A DNA stretch of 25,248 bases, from assembly GCA_905193145.1 (NCBI GenBank), contig CAJJNP010000030.1:1-25248 (forward strand), written 5' to 3'. The notes beneath the pieces were generated by a model. It saw nothing but the letters and a program-made list of their open reading frames with translations, had not been told where the DNA came from and did not search any database. Shown here in pieces: positions 1 to 8,398 of the stretch (its first letter is position 1; every line of letters begins with the position of its first letter). The translations under genes were made by a program, and so were the position numbers. Source of the stretch: an uncultured Odoribacter sp. Lineage in GTDB: Bacteria > Bacteroidota > Bacteroidia > Bacteroidales > Marinifilaceae.

Positions 1-1
1 A

Positions 2-88
2 ACGATAGCCGCCCTCGCTTTCCGTATCGAATCGTTCGGGGCGGCGAAAGTCCGTAAAGTGTTGTTGGAGAGAATAACGCATCGGTGA
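2..88 (+). CDS. possible 3' end of an upstream gene (partial)
   Basis: An open frame enters from the left edge and stops at TGA 86-88, giving 28 codons. The peptide begins TIAALAFRIESF and ends RITHR, and the stretch is GC-rich like the MobV gene that follows. No motif is visible and I do not recognise it. It could be the tail of a replication or mobilization protein that often precedes a MobV gene, or a chance frame. Confidence is low because the piece is so short. Confidence 0.22.
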   Translation, partial: TIAALAFRIESFGAAKVRKVLLERITHR

Positions 89-326
89 AAAGAGAAAACA
101 ACGGTTATCGTGTCTGTCGTTGCCGACACCGAGTCGAGCCGTCGATGGATGGCGTAACGGTCTGTCGGTCGGGGTATCTTCTGAGCCGCAATGCTCCGTA
201 TCGCTGAAAATTCCCCAATAAGGCAAGGGGCAAGCCCCTCTGCACATCCCGTCGGGGACGGCTCTTTGCCACTCCCGAAGATACAAAGAATCATTGTTTC
301 ACAAGCTAAAAAAGAAAGGAATATAT
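89..326. other. leader of the MobV gene with a candidate oriT hairpin
   Basis: I find no convincing gene here. A short GC-rich inverted repeat, AGGGGC (226-231) facing GCCCCT (234-239) and extended by GCA/TGC at 223-225 and 241-243, lies about 85 bases before the MobV start. MobV-family relaxases usually nick at an oriT just upstream of their own gene, so this hairpin is a candidate part of oriT. No nick site can be named. A purine-rich ribosome binding site, AAAGGA, ends at 320, six bases before the ATG at 327. Confidence 0.35.
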
Positions 327-1667
327 ATGGGTTTCGTAGTATTGCACATGGAAAAGGCGCACAGTTCCGACAGCGGAACGACCGCCCACATCGAGCGTTT
401 CATCATACCGAAGAACGCAGACCCGACACGGACGCACCTGAACTGAAAGCTCGTTGCCTACCCCGACGGGATTAAAGGCCGTTCGGCGGCTATGCAGAGA
501 AGATTGGAAGAAGCGGGGCTGACACGCAAAATCGGAAACAACCAAGTACGGGCAATCCGCATCACCGTGTCGGGAACGCACGAGGACATGGAACGCATCG
601 AAAGGGAGGGGCGTTTAGACGAGTGGTGCGCCGACAATATGAAATACTTTGCCGACACGTTCGGAAAGGAGAACATCGTGGTGGCGCACCTGCATCGGGA
701 CGAGGAAACGCCGCACATACACGTCACGCTCGTTCCCATCGTCAAAGGAGAGCGCAAGCGCAGGAAAAGGGAGGAACAGACGAAGAAGCGATACTGTAAG
801 AAGTCGACCGATACCGTAAGGCTGTGCGCCGACGATATTATGACACGCCTAAGGCTGAAATCCTACCAAGACACCTACGCCGTGGCGATGGCGAAATACG
901 GGCTGCAAAGGGGCATTGATGGCTCGAAGGCACGGCACAAGTCCACGCAGCAGTATTACAATGAAACGAAGAAACTCACCGACAGCCTCAAAACGGAGGT
1001 AGTGGATTTGCAGCGTCAGAAAGAAACGGCGCAGGAGGAACTCAAACGGGAGAAAAAAGAGATACAGACCGAGAAGCTGAAAGGGGCGGCGACCACCGCA
1101 GCAGCCAACATCGCCGAGAGTGTCGGTTCTCTTTTCGGCAGTAACAAGGTCAGGACGTTGGAGAGGGAGAACACCGCCCTGCATAGGGAGGTCACCACGC
1201 ACGGGGAAGCCATCGAAGCCCTGCAAACCCGAATACGGACCATGCAGACCGACCACAGCCGACAAATGGCGGAAGTAGAGCGGAAGCATCGCAGGGAGAT
1301 AGCGGACAAGGAAGCGAAGCACAAGGAGGAAATATCGTTTCTGAAAACGGTAATCGCAAGGGCGGCGGCATGGTTCTCCTATTTCCGTGAAATGCTCCGT
1401 ATCGAAAACCTCTGCCACTTTGTCGGGTTCAGCGACGGGCAGCCGGCAATGCTCGTCAAGGGAAAGCCGTTGGAGTATGCAGGGGAACTCTACTCGGAGG
1501 AACATAAACGGAAATTCAAGACCGAAAAGGCTGGGGTTCAAGTGATGAAAGACCCCACGGACGGGACGAAATTAGTTCTTGCCATCGACCGAAAGCCCAT
1601 TACCGAGTGGTTCAAAGAGCAATTCGACAAGCTAAGGCAGAACATACACCGACCCATACAGCCGTAA
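327..1667 (+). pseudogene. MobV/Pre-type relaxase, interrupted by an in-frame TGA
   Basis: The gene would encode a 446-residue MobV (Pre/Mob) relaxase, which nicks one strand at oriT to start plasmid or transposon mobilization. The start at 327 has a good AAAGGA ribosome binding site. Codon 40 (444-446) is TGA, in a stretch reading RTHLN-stop-KLVAYPDG; an arginine codon CGA is the likely ancestor. Downstream the frame stays open to TAA at 1667. The metal-binding motif HLHRDEETPHIH is present at residues 121-132, and a long charged coiled coil follows (about residues 180-310). A restart at ATG 492 would give 391 residues with the histidine motif but without the N-terminal motif. It is therefore probably inactive, unless the TGA is read through or is a sequencing error. 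Confidence 0.85.
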
Positions 1668-1781
1668 AGGAAAGGCAGGGGGATTTAGGGGAAATAGAGA
1701 AATAATCAGCTGTATCACAATCACTAAATTTAAGTCAATCAAATTATTGGCATTCTATGTGCATAAACGAAATAAAAGTAG

Positions 1782-1789
1782 TAAATTTG
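1782..1789 (+). promoter_or_regulatory. -7 promoter box of the RM cassette
   Basis: TAAATTTG matches the Bacteroides -7 consensus TAnnTTTG. It lies eight bases before the ATG at 1797, so the transcript would start at or next to the start codon and be nearly leaderless. I see no clear -33 TTTG at the usual 19-21 base spacing. The ten bases 1781-1790 also fit GTAnnTTTGC, the core seen at CTnDOT-type integration sites. Confidence 0.5.
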
Positions 1790-1796
1790 CCAAATA

Positions 1797-2138
1797 ATGA
1801 CAAATTGAAAAAATATTCGAACGTTATTCGCACAAAAGGTCAAAGCGGCTAGAGTCCGAAGCGGATTGTTGCAAAAGCAATTGGCTTCGGCTTTGAATAT
1901 AGATGTCCCTATGTATAGCCGAATAGAACGCGGAGACAGGTAAGCTAAAAAGGAGCAAGTGGTATTGCTTTCGGACATCTTGAATATCGAACGGGAAGAG
2001 CTGTTGAGCCTTTGGATTGCGGATAAGATAAATGCAATTATCGGAGACGATAAAAACATTGCGGATAAAGCATTGAAGACTATAATTGACAATAGAAATG
2101 GAAATAAAGACTATACACACGCTTATCAACGGAGATAG
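1797..2138 (+). pseudogene. XRE-type HTH controller of the RM system, two in-frame stops
   Basis: The frame from ATG 1797 reads as a typical small XRE-family regulator. Residues VRSGLLQKQLASALNIDV give the first helices, and MYSRIERGDR is the recognition region, followed by KKEQVVLLSDILNIEREELL. Two stops break it: TGA at 1806-1808, three codons after the ATG, and TAA at 1941-1943, exactly where such proteins have a basic or glutamine residue between GDR and AKKEQV. The frame then runs on to TAG at 2138, overlapping the methyltransferase start by about 40 bases. Such regulators commonly sit just before Bacteroidales methyltransferase genes and control them. With two stops it is almost certainly a pseudogene. 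Confidence 0.75.
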
Positions 2139-3381
2139 CAGGAATCTTTCTCTTATGCCGGACAAGTCCGTCCATTTGATCATTACGTCGCCCCCGTATT
2201 GGCAATTGAAAGATTATGGGAATGACGGGCAAATAGGATTTCATGATAGTTACGAAAGCTATATCAACAATCTGAATATGGTCTGGGCGGAGTGCAATCG
2301 AGTATTGCATGACGGTTGCCGTTTGTGCATAAATATAGGAGACCAATTCGCTCGTTCCGTCTATTACGGACGTTATAAAGTGATTCCCATAAGAACCGAA
2401 ATCATACGTTTTTGCGAAGCTCTCGGAATGGATTATATGGGAGCCGTAATTTGGCAGAAGCAAACAACGATGAATACGACAGGGGGAGGAGCTGTTATGG
2501 GTAGTTTTCCCTATCCTCGAAACGGTATTTTGAAAATAGATTACGAATTTATCCTCATTTTTAAAAAACAAGGTAAGGCTCCCGTTCCTGCTATCGAGCA
2601 AAAGCAATGTTCGGAAATGACCAAAGATGAATGGAATACATTTTTTGCTTCCCATTGGAATTTCGGCGGGGCTAAACAAGACGGGCACATTGCAGTATTT
2701 CCTGAAGAATTACCGCGCCGTTTGATAAAAATGTTCTCTTTTGCCGGAGAAACGGTATTCGATCCGTTCATGGGTAGCGGAACAACGGCTTTAGCTGCAC
2801 GTAATCTGCAACGCAACTCCATCGGATACGAAATAAATCCCGATTTCAGAAAGTTTTATGAAGAAAAAGTGTCGTCATCCATATCGTTCGGAACGGTAGA
2901 ATATAAATACCGAACGGACGGGAACGCTTTCGATATAGCAAGCAAGATGGAAACCTTACCGTATCTTTTTCGCGATCCCCATAAAATGGGGAATAAGATA
3001 GACATCAAGCGTTTGCAGTTCGGTTCTCGAATAGACAAAGATAAAAAAGAAAGAGAAGAATATTTTTCGGTCAAAACGATTTTATCTCCGAATACAATCG
3101 TTTTGAATAACGGACTTACCGTACGATTGCTCGGTATCAAGGAAAAGCCATGCGTCAACGGTAATGCTACGAAATTTCTTTTGGAGAAAACCAAAGGACG
3201 CAAAGTATTCTTGCGTTACGATACGATAAAATACGATGATGAGGATATGTTGCTTTGTTATTTATACTTGGACAACAAGACCTTTATCAATGCACATATG
3301 TTGAAAAACGGGTTAGTCGATGTAGACTATTCTTTCGATTTCAAATATAAAAGTAAATTCGAAAAACTGATAAACGCATAA
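2098..3381 (+). CDS. beta-class DNA methyltransferase with C-terminal SNase-like domain
   Basis: This 427-residue protein should methylate an amino group (N4-cytosine or N6-adenine) in the recognition site and so protect host DNA from the endonuclease encoded next to it. The catalytic motif TSPPYW is at residues 30-35 and the AdoMet-binding motif DPFMGSGTT at 222-230, the beta-class order, followed by GYEIN. I chose ATG 2098; a TTG at 2086 in the same frame is less likely. Beyond residue 265 there is an extra domain. Its part from about 335 (VRLLGIKEKP, CYLYLDNKTFIN, NGLVDVDY) resembles the staphylococcal nuclease OB fold, but the aligned catalytic D40, E43 and R87 positions are not acidic/basic as required, so it is probably a non-catalytic DNA-binding module. 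The endonuclease gene follows after six bases. Confidence 0.88.
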   Translation: MEIKTIHTLINGDSRNLSLMPDKSVHLIITSPPYWQLKDYGNDGQIGFHDSYESYINNLNMVWAECNRVLHDGCRLCINIGDQFARSVYYGRYKVIPIRTEIIRFCEALGMDYMGAVIWQKQTTMNTTGGGAVMGSFPYPRNGILKIDYEFILIFKKQGKAPVPAIEQKQCSEMTKDEWNTFFASHWNFGGAKQDGHIAVFPEELPRRLIKMFSFAGETVFDPFMGSGTTALAARNLQRNSIGYEINPDFRKFYEEKVSSSISFGTVEYKYRTDGNAFDIASKMETLPYLFRDPHKMGNKIDIKRLQFGSRIDKDKKEREEYFSVKTILSPNTIVLNNGLTVRLLGIKEKPCVNGNATKFLLEKTKGRKVFLRYDTIKYDDEDMLLCYLYLDNKTFINAHMLKNGLVDVDYSFDFKYKSKFEKLINA

Positions 3382-3387
3382 AAAGTT

Positions 3388-4074
3388 ATGGATAAATATT
3401 CTATGAATTTCGGAAAAAAAGAACGCGTACTGAACTACGCTTGCCAAACATACCAATTATCTCGCCCGAATAAAGTAGGTGCTGTAATGGCTCTTATTCG
3501 CGATTGCCAACCTTTTTCGTTCGATGAATGGCAATCATGGTATTTCGAAAATGCTCATACCGCAGGAAAAAATCCGACGAAAATCACAGTCGAAAGTCTC
3601 CATGAATTGGGTGAACGGTTGTATGCAAAAATTACGGAAGTCGTGATTCCTGAATGGGAAGCAGCTTTTCGTGAATTGACAGAACAGGACTGTATCGACT
3701 ATATATACAATCTGACTATAAATCGTACTTATGACGGTTATATACGAGAAAAGTCTGTAATCAATGACGGATTGGCTAAAGTTTTTCCTAATATAGACTT
3801 CGAAGAAAGCGATCCCGAATTGGATCATGCAGGAGATATCGATTATATCGCAAAAATCGGAGATAAAGCCATAGGCATACAAATCAAACCGATAACAGCG
3901 AGTGCCAATTTCGGTAGTTATTCGCTGACTGAACGAATGAAAGCGAGTTTCGAATCGTTCAAAGAACGATATGGCGGTAATGTGTTTATCGTATTCAGCT
4001 TAGATGGAGAAATTGCCAATAAAGAAGTAATAGAGCAAATTAGACATGAAATAAGTCAAATGTTGTACGTGTAG
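3388..4074 (+). CDS. MjaI-family type II restriction endonuclease
   Basis: This 228-residue protein is most likely the restriction partner of the methyltransferase six bases upstream, cutting unmodified DNA. The sequence resembles the MjaI endonuclease family, whose founding member cuts at CTAG; the start NFGKKERVLNYACQTYQLSR and the INRTYDGYIREKSVINDGLA segment look typical. A PD-(D/E)XK-like core is visible as DHAGDIDYIAKIG (D150/D152) followed by IGIQIKP (Q165, K167), with glutamine in place of the usual acidic residue. The gene is intact, although its probable controller gene is broken. The family call rests on recall of the pattern and not on a search, and the recognition site is inferred from the family. 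Confidence 0.75.
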   Translation: MDKYSMNFGKKERVLNYACQTYQLSRPNKVGAVMALIRDCQPFSFDEWQSWYFENAHTAGKNPTKITVESLHELGERLYAKITEVVIPEWEAAFRELTEQDCIDYIYNLTINRTYDGYIREKSVINDGLAKVFPNIDFEESDPELDHAGDIDYIAKIGDKAIGIQIKPITASANFGSYSLTERMKASFESFKERYGGNVFIVFSLDGEIANKEVIEQIRHEISQMLYV

Positions 4075-4200
4075 AATAGAAAAGATATACACATATCGAT
4101 TCTCATGACCGAACGGATTTGAAGACAACTTGAATATATACGGTAACAAGTTATATATTGTTCATTTATGGCAGCTAAGAATATTTGTTTAGATTTCTAA

Positions 4201-5066
4201 TTGCACTATTTCATTGCTGGGAATACCCCACATGCAATGGATGCAAAAATTCATAATGAATCCGAGCGATATTTATTAAAAGCAATTTCTGAGTTACAAA
4301 AATATGTAGGGTGTGATATATCCGTTAGGGTTGAAGCTAAAAATGAAGGTGGTATAATTGACAATTTATTACTCATTTGTGATAAAATTGATATTTCAGG
4401 TATTTTAACTGCTTTGCTGGCTGGATTTGTAGGTTCGTTTTTCCGTCCTGTAATTCATAAAACAGACGAAATTAAGAATCGAATAGAAATAGCAGAAAAA
4501 ATTAAAAGTGGTGATTTTTCCAAAGAAGAAGCAGAGATACTATTACAAGGTGACAAACAATTAAAGAAATGGATTAGTAAGTACTATGAAGTCCTTTCGA
4601 AAGAAGAAACAATAACCAAAATAGAAGCAAATATTCCAACTGGAGATAATCAAAATAATACTGCAACTATTGAAAAAAAGATTTCTACGGTCATGTTATT
4701 CAAGAGGGAACAAGTACTACAACAGAGATAATAAATGGAACAACTATTTATATTGTTTCTCCTGTTTTAGTAAAAGGTCGAAAATTGCCTTGGAGAGGAA
4801 TTTATTCAGGACTTCCAATTGAATTCAAGATAGATGACAAGGATTTCTTGGAGCAAGTTTATGACCAAGAAATTAAATTTGGAAATGGAACTTCAATTAC
4901 ATGCAATTTACAGATAGAAACAAAAACGACAATTAAAGATGATATTGAAGAAGCAAAAACGTATTACATTGTCAAGCTTATAACACAATGGTCTGATGAT
5001 GAGCATTTTCAATATGACACTAAAAAGTATAAAAAAATAAAGAAAGAACAAAACCAACCTAAGTAA
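4201..5066 (+). pseudogene. unknown protein gene split by a one-base frameshift
   Basis: Two open frames make one coherent protein of about 287 residues. The first runs from TTG 4201 or ATG 4237 to TAA 4731; the second continues in the next frame to TAA 5066. The join lies at the seven-A run 4673-4679: with one more A the text would read IEKKDFYGHVIQEG and then flow into the second frame (NGTTIYIVSPVLVKGRKLPWRGIYSG). A hydrophobic segment, ISGILTALLAGFVGSFF, occurs near residue 65. I do not recognise the family. The start is unclear because neither TTG 4201 nor ATG 4237 has a ribosome binding site, so the 5' end may also be damaged. The DNA is much more AT-rich than the genes to the left. A slippery-run sequencing error or phase variation is also possible. 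Confidence 0.6.
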
Positions 5067-5505
5067 GCTACATTATTTAGCGATGATTTTTTCGAGTGAT
5101 TTGTTATTTCGTCAAAAATGGCTATCTTCGCATTCAGAAAGAGTTATTTGACAGCATAGCACCGCAAATCACTGAAAATTGCACGGTTGCTAAATCATAT
5201 ATCCAAAATGCAAAATCCGACTGATTTGCATAACTGCCTGTCAAACAGTGTTATCTTCCATATTCTTCCCATTCAGATTCGGTGGTAAAAATGCAAAAAA
5301 CGACGGAAAAGTGAAGGCGTTCCGTTACGAATACATTACCTGTTGAGGTGTTCCAGGGTATCATACTTGCAAGGTTAAAACAGCCTGAAAGTAAGGTGTT
5401 TCCAACCATACAGGAGTGATTTTTCGGGAAACGGTATGAAATTTTCTCTTTGAGAGACGCTATTTCACCGATTGTCAGTGTTTTGCATACCAATGATTAG
5501 CTCTA
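5067..5505. other. gene-poor junction with inverted repeat, candidate att site and coding remnant
   Basis: There is no intact gene in this stretch. It holds an 8-bp inverted repeat, TTTGACAG (5147-5154) and CTGTCAAA (5238-5245). Between its arms is GTTGCTAAATC (5186-5196), which recurs at 25162-25172. From about 5312 to 5500 one plus-strand frame reads like decayed protein (VEVFQGIILARLKQPESK, then a TGA at 5417, then FFGKRYEIFSLRDAISPIV), ending at TAG 5498-5500. An 80-codon minus-strand frame over the same bases is judged its shadow. Confidence 0.4.
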
Positions 5506-5512
5506 ATGCACG

Positions 5513-5520
5513 TAAATTTG
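5513..5520 (+). promoter_or_regulatory. -7 promoter box of the recombinase pair
   Basis: TAAATTTG fits the TAnnTTTG consensus and would place the transcript start near 5527, about 15 bases before ATG 5542. A possible upstream TTTG at 5482-5485 is 27 bases away, longer than the usual 19-21. The box favours 5542 over the in-frame ATG at 5506, which lies upstream of it. Confidence 0.4.
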
Positions 5521-5541
5521 CAATCAAAAATAGAGCTGATT

Positions 5542-6786
5542 ATGAATGAATTGAAAGTAACTTTCTATCTAAAGAAAAATGAGACGAGAGTCGACGGTAC
5601 TGTCCCCATCTTGGGACGGATACGAATCGGCATGTCAATGGTACAGTTCAGTGCCAAAGTGTATGTTCAGGAAAAGTTGTGGGATGTAAAGTCTGGCAGG
5701 GCAAAAGGGAAAAGCAAGGCGGCACAAAATGCCAATGCCGAGCTTGAAAAGTTGTGCGTGGCCATACATTCCGCATATAAAGAACTTAAACTGAAGAGCG
5801 ACAATGTCCTTGCCATTGATGTGAAAAATTCTTTTCAGGGCATTGCTTCCGAACAGGACACACTGGTCAAGCATTACGGGCATCTCAATGACAAATTCTA
5901 TCAAAAAGTCGGTGTCAGCCGTTCCATAGATACCTACAAACGGTATTGTGTGGCTCTTAACCATCTTAAGAATTTCCTTCAAAAGAAATACAATGTAAGG
6001 GATATGGCATTCCAATCCCTTAATCCCACATTCGTGAAAGCATTTGACCTGTATCTCCGTTCCGACCTGCAAATGGCATCCAATACCATAGTCAGTATCG
6101 TGGCTCGTTTACATCTTGTAATCAAGTCCGCCATGGATAACGGGTTGATAAGACAAGATCCGTTCATGGACTACAAATATGTAACCGATTCTCTTGTAGC
6201 CAAATGTCTGTCCGAAAAAGAATTCAATCTGATTCTTACGACACCACTGCCAAAAGACAATATGAATCTGGTGCGTGATGTCTTCATATTTTCCTGCATG
6301 ACCGGTCTGGCATTCAGCGACCTCCGCAATCTGACACCCGAGAATATGAAACAGGCAGAAGACGGTGTCTGGTGGATACATACCGCGAGAAAGAAAACCG
6401 GGACTCCTTGTCATATTCCATTGATGGAGCTGCCGTTGCAATTGATAGAGAAGTATAGGGGCATATCAGACAAAGGGCGGTTGTTCCCTATGTTGAGTTG
6501 CAGCAAGACAAACATCAATCTCAAAAAGATTGCAAGAATCTGTGGCATAGAACGTTGTCTGACATTTCATCAAGCGAGACATACATACGCCTCGTTAATC
6601 ACTCTGTCACAGGGAGTTCCAATGGATACCGTCCGTGAGTTGCTGGGGCACAGAAGTTGGAAAAGCACCCGTATCTACGCTCATCTTACCCAAGAGAAGA
6701 TAGGGGCAGACATGGGTGATTTACAATCACGAATCGGAAAAAAGTTCATTTTGTCAGATAATAACATATCCCAACAGACACTATAA
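5542..6786 (+). CDS. tyrosine recombinase/integrase, first of a tandem pair
   Basis: This 414-residue protein should catalyse integration or excision of the element by strand exchange at att sites. The order is an N-terminal arm-binding region (about 1-90), a SAM-like core-binding domain (about 105-200) and the catalytic domain (about 215-395). Catalytic residues seen are K284 or K285 in ARKKTG, H343 and R346 in HQARH, H370 in LLGHRSW and the nucleophile Y379 in RIYAHL. The first catalytic arginine is absent: the box reads TGLAFSDL, a replacement also known in IntDOT-type Bacteroides integrases. The next recombinase starts four bases after the stop, so the two are co-transcribed and may act together. 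The start follows the promoter box at 5513. Confidence 0.92.
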   Translation: MNELKVTFYLKKNETRVDGTVPILGRIRIGMSMVQFSAKVYVQEKLWDVKSGRAKGKSKAAQNANAELEKLCVAIHSAYKELKLKSDNVLAIDVKNSFQGIASEQDTLVKHYGHLNDKFYQKVGVSRSIDTYKRYCVALNHLKNFLQKKYNVRDMAFQSLNPTFVKAFDLYLRSDLQMASNTIVSIVARLHLVIKSAMDNGLIRQDPFMDYKYVTDSLVAKCLSEKEFNLILTTPLPKDNMNLVRDVFIFSCMTGLAFSDLRNLTPENMKQAEDGVWWIHTARKKTGTPCHIPLMELPLQLIEKYRGISDKGRLFPMLSCSKTNINLKKIARICGIERCLTFHQARHTYASLITLSQGVPMDTVRELLGHRSWKSTRIYAHLTQEKIGADMGDLQSRIGKKFILSDNNISQQTL

Positions 6787-6790
6787 GCAT

Positions 6791-8095
6791 ATGAATAACA
6801 GGAAAACCACATACAGTACTTTCGCAGTTGTTTTCTATATCAACAAGCAGAAGGTCAAGAAGAACGGCTTGTGTCCACTGATGGGCAGGATATCCATAAA
6901 TAAGGAAATCGCACAATTCTCAGCGAAGATGGATATTGATCCGGCACTGTGGGACGCTAAAAGATACAGGCTTAAAGGCAAGAACCGTGATATTCAGGAA
7001 ATCAACTGTGCCATAGAGAAATTAATGGCTGATATACACCGCTATTATAATGAAATCCTTGCGGAACAAGGATATATAACGGCAGAACTTGTCAAGAATG
7101 CCATCAACGGCGTAGGGATGAGAAAACGTAAATTATTGGAATTGTATCAGGAGTATATTGAAGAGTTCTCGCAACAAGTAGGCCTGACACGTTCTTCCGG
7201 CACACTGCATAACCATCGTGCATCATATAACAGGTTGAAGAAATTCATCCAAGCCTATTACAATGTCAATGACATTGCACTCAGACATCTGGATTACAGC
7301 TTCATTGAAAAGTATGACCATTATCTGAGGGCGGATATGAAACGTTCGCTCTCTACCGTTGAAGGTTTTACCATCATGCTGAAAACCATAGTCAAGAGAG
7401 CAATCGCACAAGGGACTCTCCTTAAGAATCCCTTTGCCGGCTATTTCCCTGAGAAAGCGATGAAAAAATACCGGCACTTGGAATTGGATGAACTGAAACG
7501 CCTGATGGAAACTCCCATACAGGAAAAATTTCTCTGCTATGTAAGAGACTTATTCGTATTCAGCACGTTCACCGGCATCTCGTATATAGACTTATGCAAT
7601 TTACGGAAAGAGAATTTTTACCATACTGAAGACGGTAAGCTGTGGGTTCGGTTCAACAGGCAAAAGACTAAAAGCGAATGTATCATTCAGGTTTTGGATT
7701 TACCTCGGCGAATCATGGATAAATACAAAGATCAACGTGTGGATGATAGAATCTTCAAAGTTCCCGTCCGTTCGGCATTGACAGCCAATTTCAGGAAACT
7801 GGCTGAGAAATGCAACATTGACAAACGAATCACATTCCACATGGCAAGACATAATTTCGGTTCATTGATAACTCTGTCACAAGGAGTTCCGTTGGAATCA
7901 GTATGCAAAATGATGGGACACAGAAATATCAGCACCACACAGCTGTATGCGAAACTGACACATCAGAAAGTTAATGAGGACATCAAGCGAATCAGCATGA
8001 AAGTCCAGTCCAAATATGAAATTCCGGAATGGAACAAGGGTTGCGATAATGTTAAAAACATACACTACGGACAAAGGGAGCAGGGAAATCAATAA
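6791..8095 (+). CDS. tyrosine recombinase/integrase, second of a tandem pair
   Basis: This 434-residue paralogue of the upstream recombinase has the same layout: arm-binding start (STFAVVFYINKQKVKKNG), a core-binding domain (about 115-210) and a catalytic domain (about 225-405). Visible active-site residues are H350 and R353 in HMARH, H377 in MGHRNIS and Y386 in QLYAKL. The box that normally holds the first catalytic arginine reads TGISYIDL, with serine at the arginine position. ATG 6791 is chosen because it lies just after the upstream stop and matches the start of the first protein; an in-frame ATG at 6716 would overlap the first gene. Tandem recombinases in Bacteroidales elements may serve the two directions or form heteromeric complexes; which applies here cannot be told. 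Confidence 0.92.
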   Translation: MNNRKTTYSTFAVVFYINKQKVKKNGLCPLMGRISINKEIAQFSAKMDIDPALWDAKRYRLKGKNRDIQEINCAIEKLMADIHRYYNEILAEQGYITAELVKNAINGVGMRKRKLLELYQEYIEEFSQQVGLTRSSGTLHNHRASYNRLKKFIQAYYNVNDIALRHLDYSFIEKYDHYLRADMKRSLSTVEGFTIMLKTIVKRAIAQGTLLKNPFAGYFPEKAMKKYRHLELDELKRLMETPIQEKFLCYVRDLFVFSTFTGISYIDLCNLRKENFYHTEDGKLWVRFNRQKTKSECIIQVLDLPRRIMDKYKDQRVDDRIFKVPVRSALTANFRKLAEKCNIDKRITFHMARHNFGSLITLSQGVPLESVCKMMGHRNISTTQLYAKLTHQKVNEDIKRISMKVQSKYEIPEWNKGCDNVKNIHYGQREQGNQ

Positions 8096-8159
8096 TATAT
8101 CTTGGTCAGACATATAATATTCCGTCAGTCGCATATTTCCTTGCCTGCCCATTAAGTTA

Positions 8160-8274
8160 GTACAGACTTTCCTGAAAGCGAAAAGGTCAGGCGGCCGTAC
8201 CGTTTCGGGCAGAATCTTCCTTTGCAAAGCAAAGAGTATTCAGCCCGAAAACCTTTTCCCTTTCACGTCTGTAC
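8160..8274. repeat. long imperfect inverted repeat (cruciform or structured RNA)
   Basis: Four paired blocks face each other in register: GTACAGAC (8160-8167) with GTCTGTAC (8267-8274), TGAAAG (8173-8178) with CTTTCA (8260-8265), GAAAAGG (8180-8186) with CCTTTTC (8252-8258), and TTTCGGGC (8203-8210) with GCCCGAAA (8243-8250). Inside is a further hairpin around CTTTGCAAAGCAAAG. The left arm has an unpaired GC-rich bulge, 8187-8202. It begins 65 bases after the second recombinase gene. It could be a folded recombination or transfer site, a small MITE-like element or a structured RNA. Confidence 0.7.
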
Positions 8275-8342
8275 AATAGACGCTGACGGCAGCGGAAACA
8301 AGCGACCGACGGAAAAGTCGGATAAAGCACCTGAATGAAAAA

Positions 8343-8398
8343 CAGCATATAGATGGGTTAAAACCAAACACCTATCTATATGCTGCTCTTATTTTCTT
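8343..8398. terminator. bidirectional rho-independent terminator
   Basis: A perfect 12-bp inverted repeat, CAGCATATAGAT (8343-8354) and ATCTATATGCTG (8374-8385), is followed on the plus strand by CTCTTATTTTCTT. On the minus strand it is followed by the complement of GAATGAAAAA, also T-rich. It can end the recombinase transcript from the left and the HTH-gene transcript from the right. Confidence 0.75.

Noticed and set aside
444..446. TGA read as a sense codon (recoded genome)
   Set aside because: Other genes here, such as the mob membrane protein (12454-12456), end at TGA as a normal stop.
849..1541. 230-codon open frame on the minus strand
   Set aside because: It lies wholly opposite the MobV gene, whose motif and coiled coil are clear; a GC-rich shadow frame.
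5251..5493. 80-codon open frame on the minus strand before the integrase
   Set aside because: Cysteine- and serine-rich with no motif; the plus-strand frame over the same bases reads more like protein, so this is taken as its shadow.
8160..8274. Retron or group II intron RNA
   Set aside because: No reverse transcriptase gene is in the window, and the fold is a single long stem.
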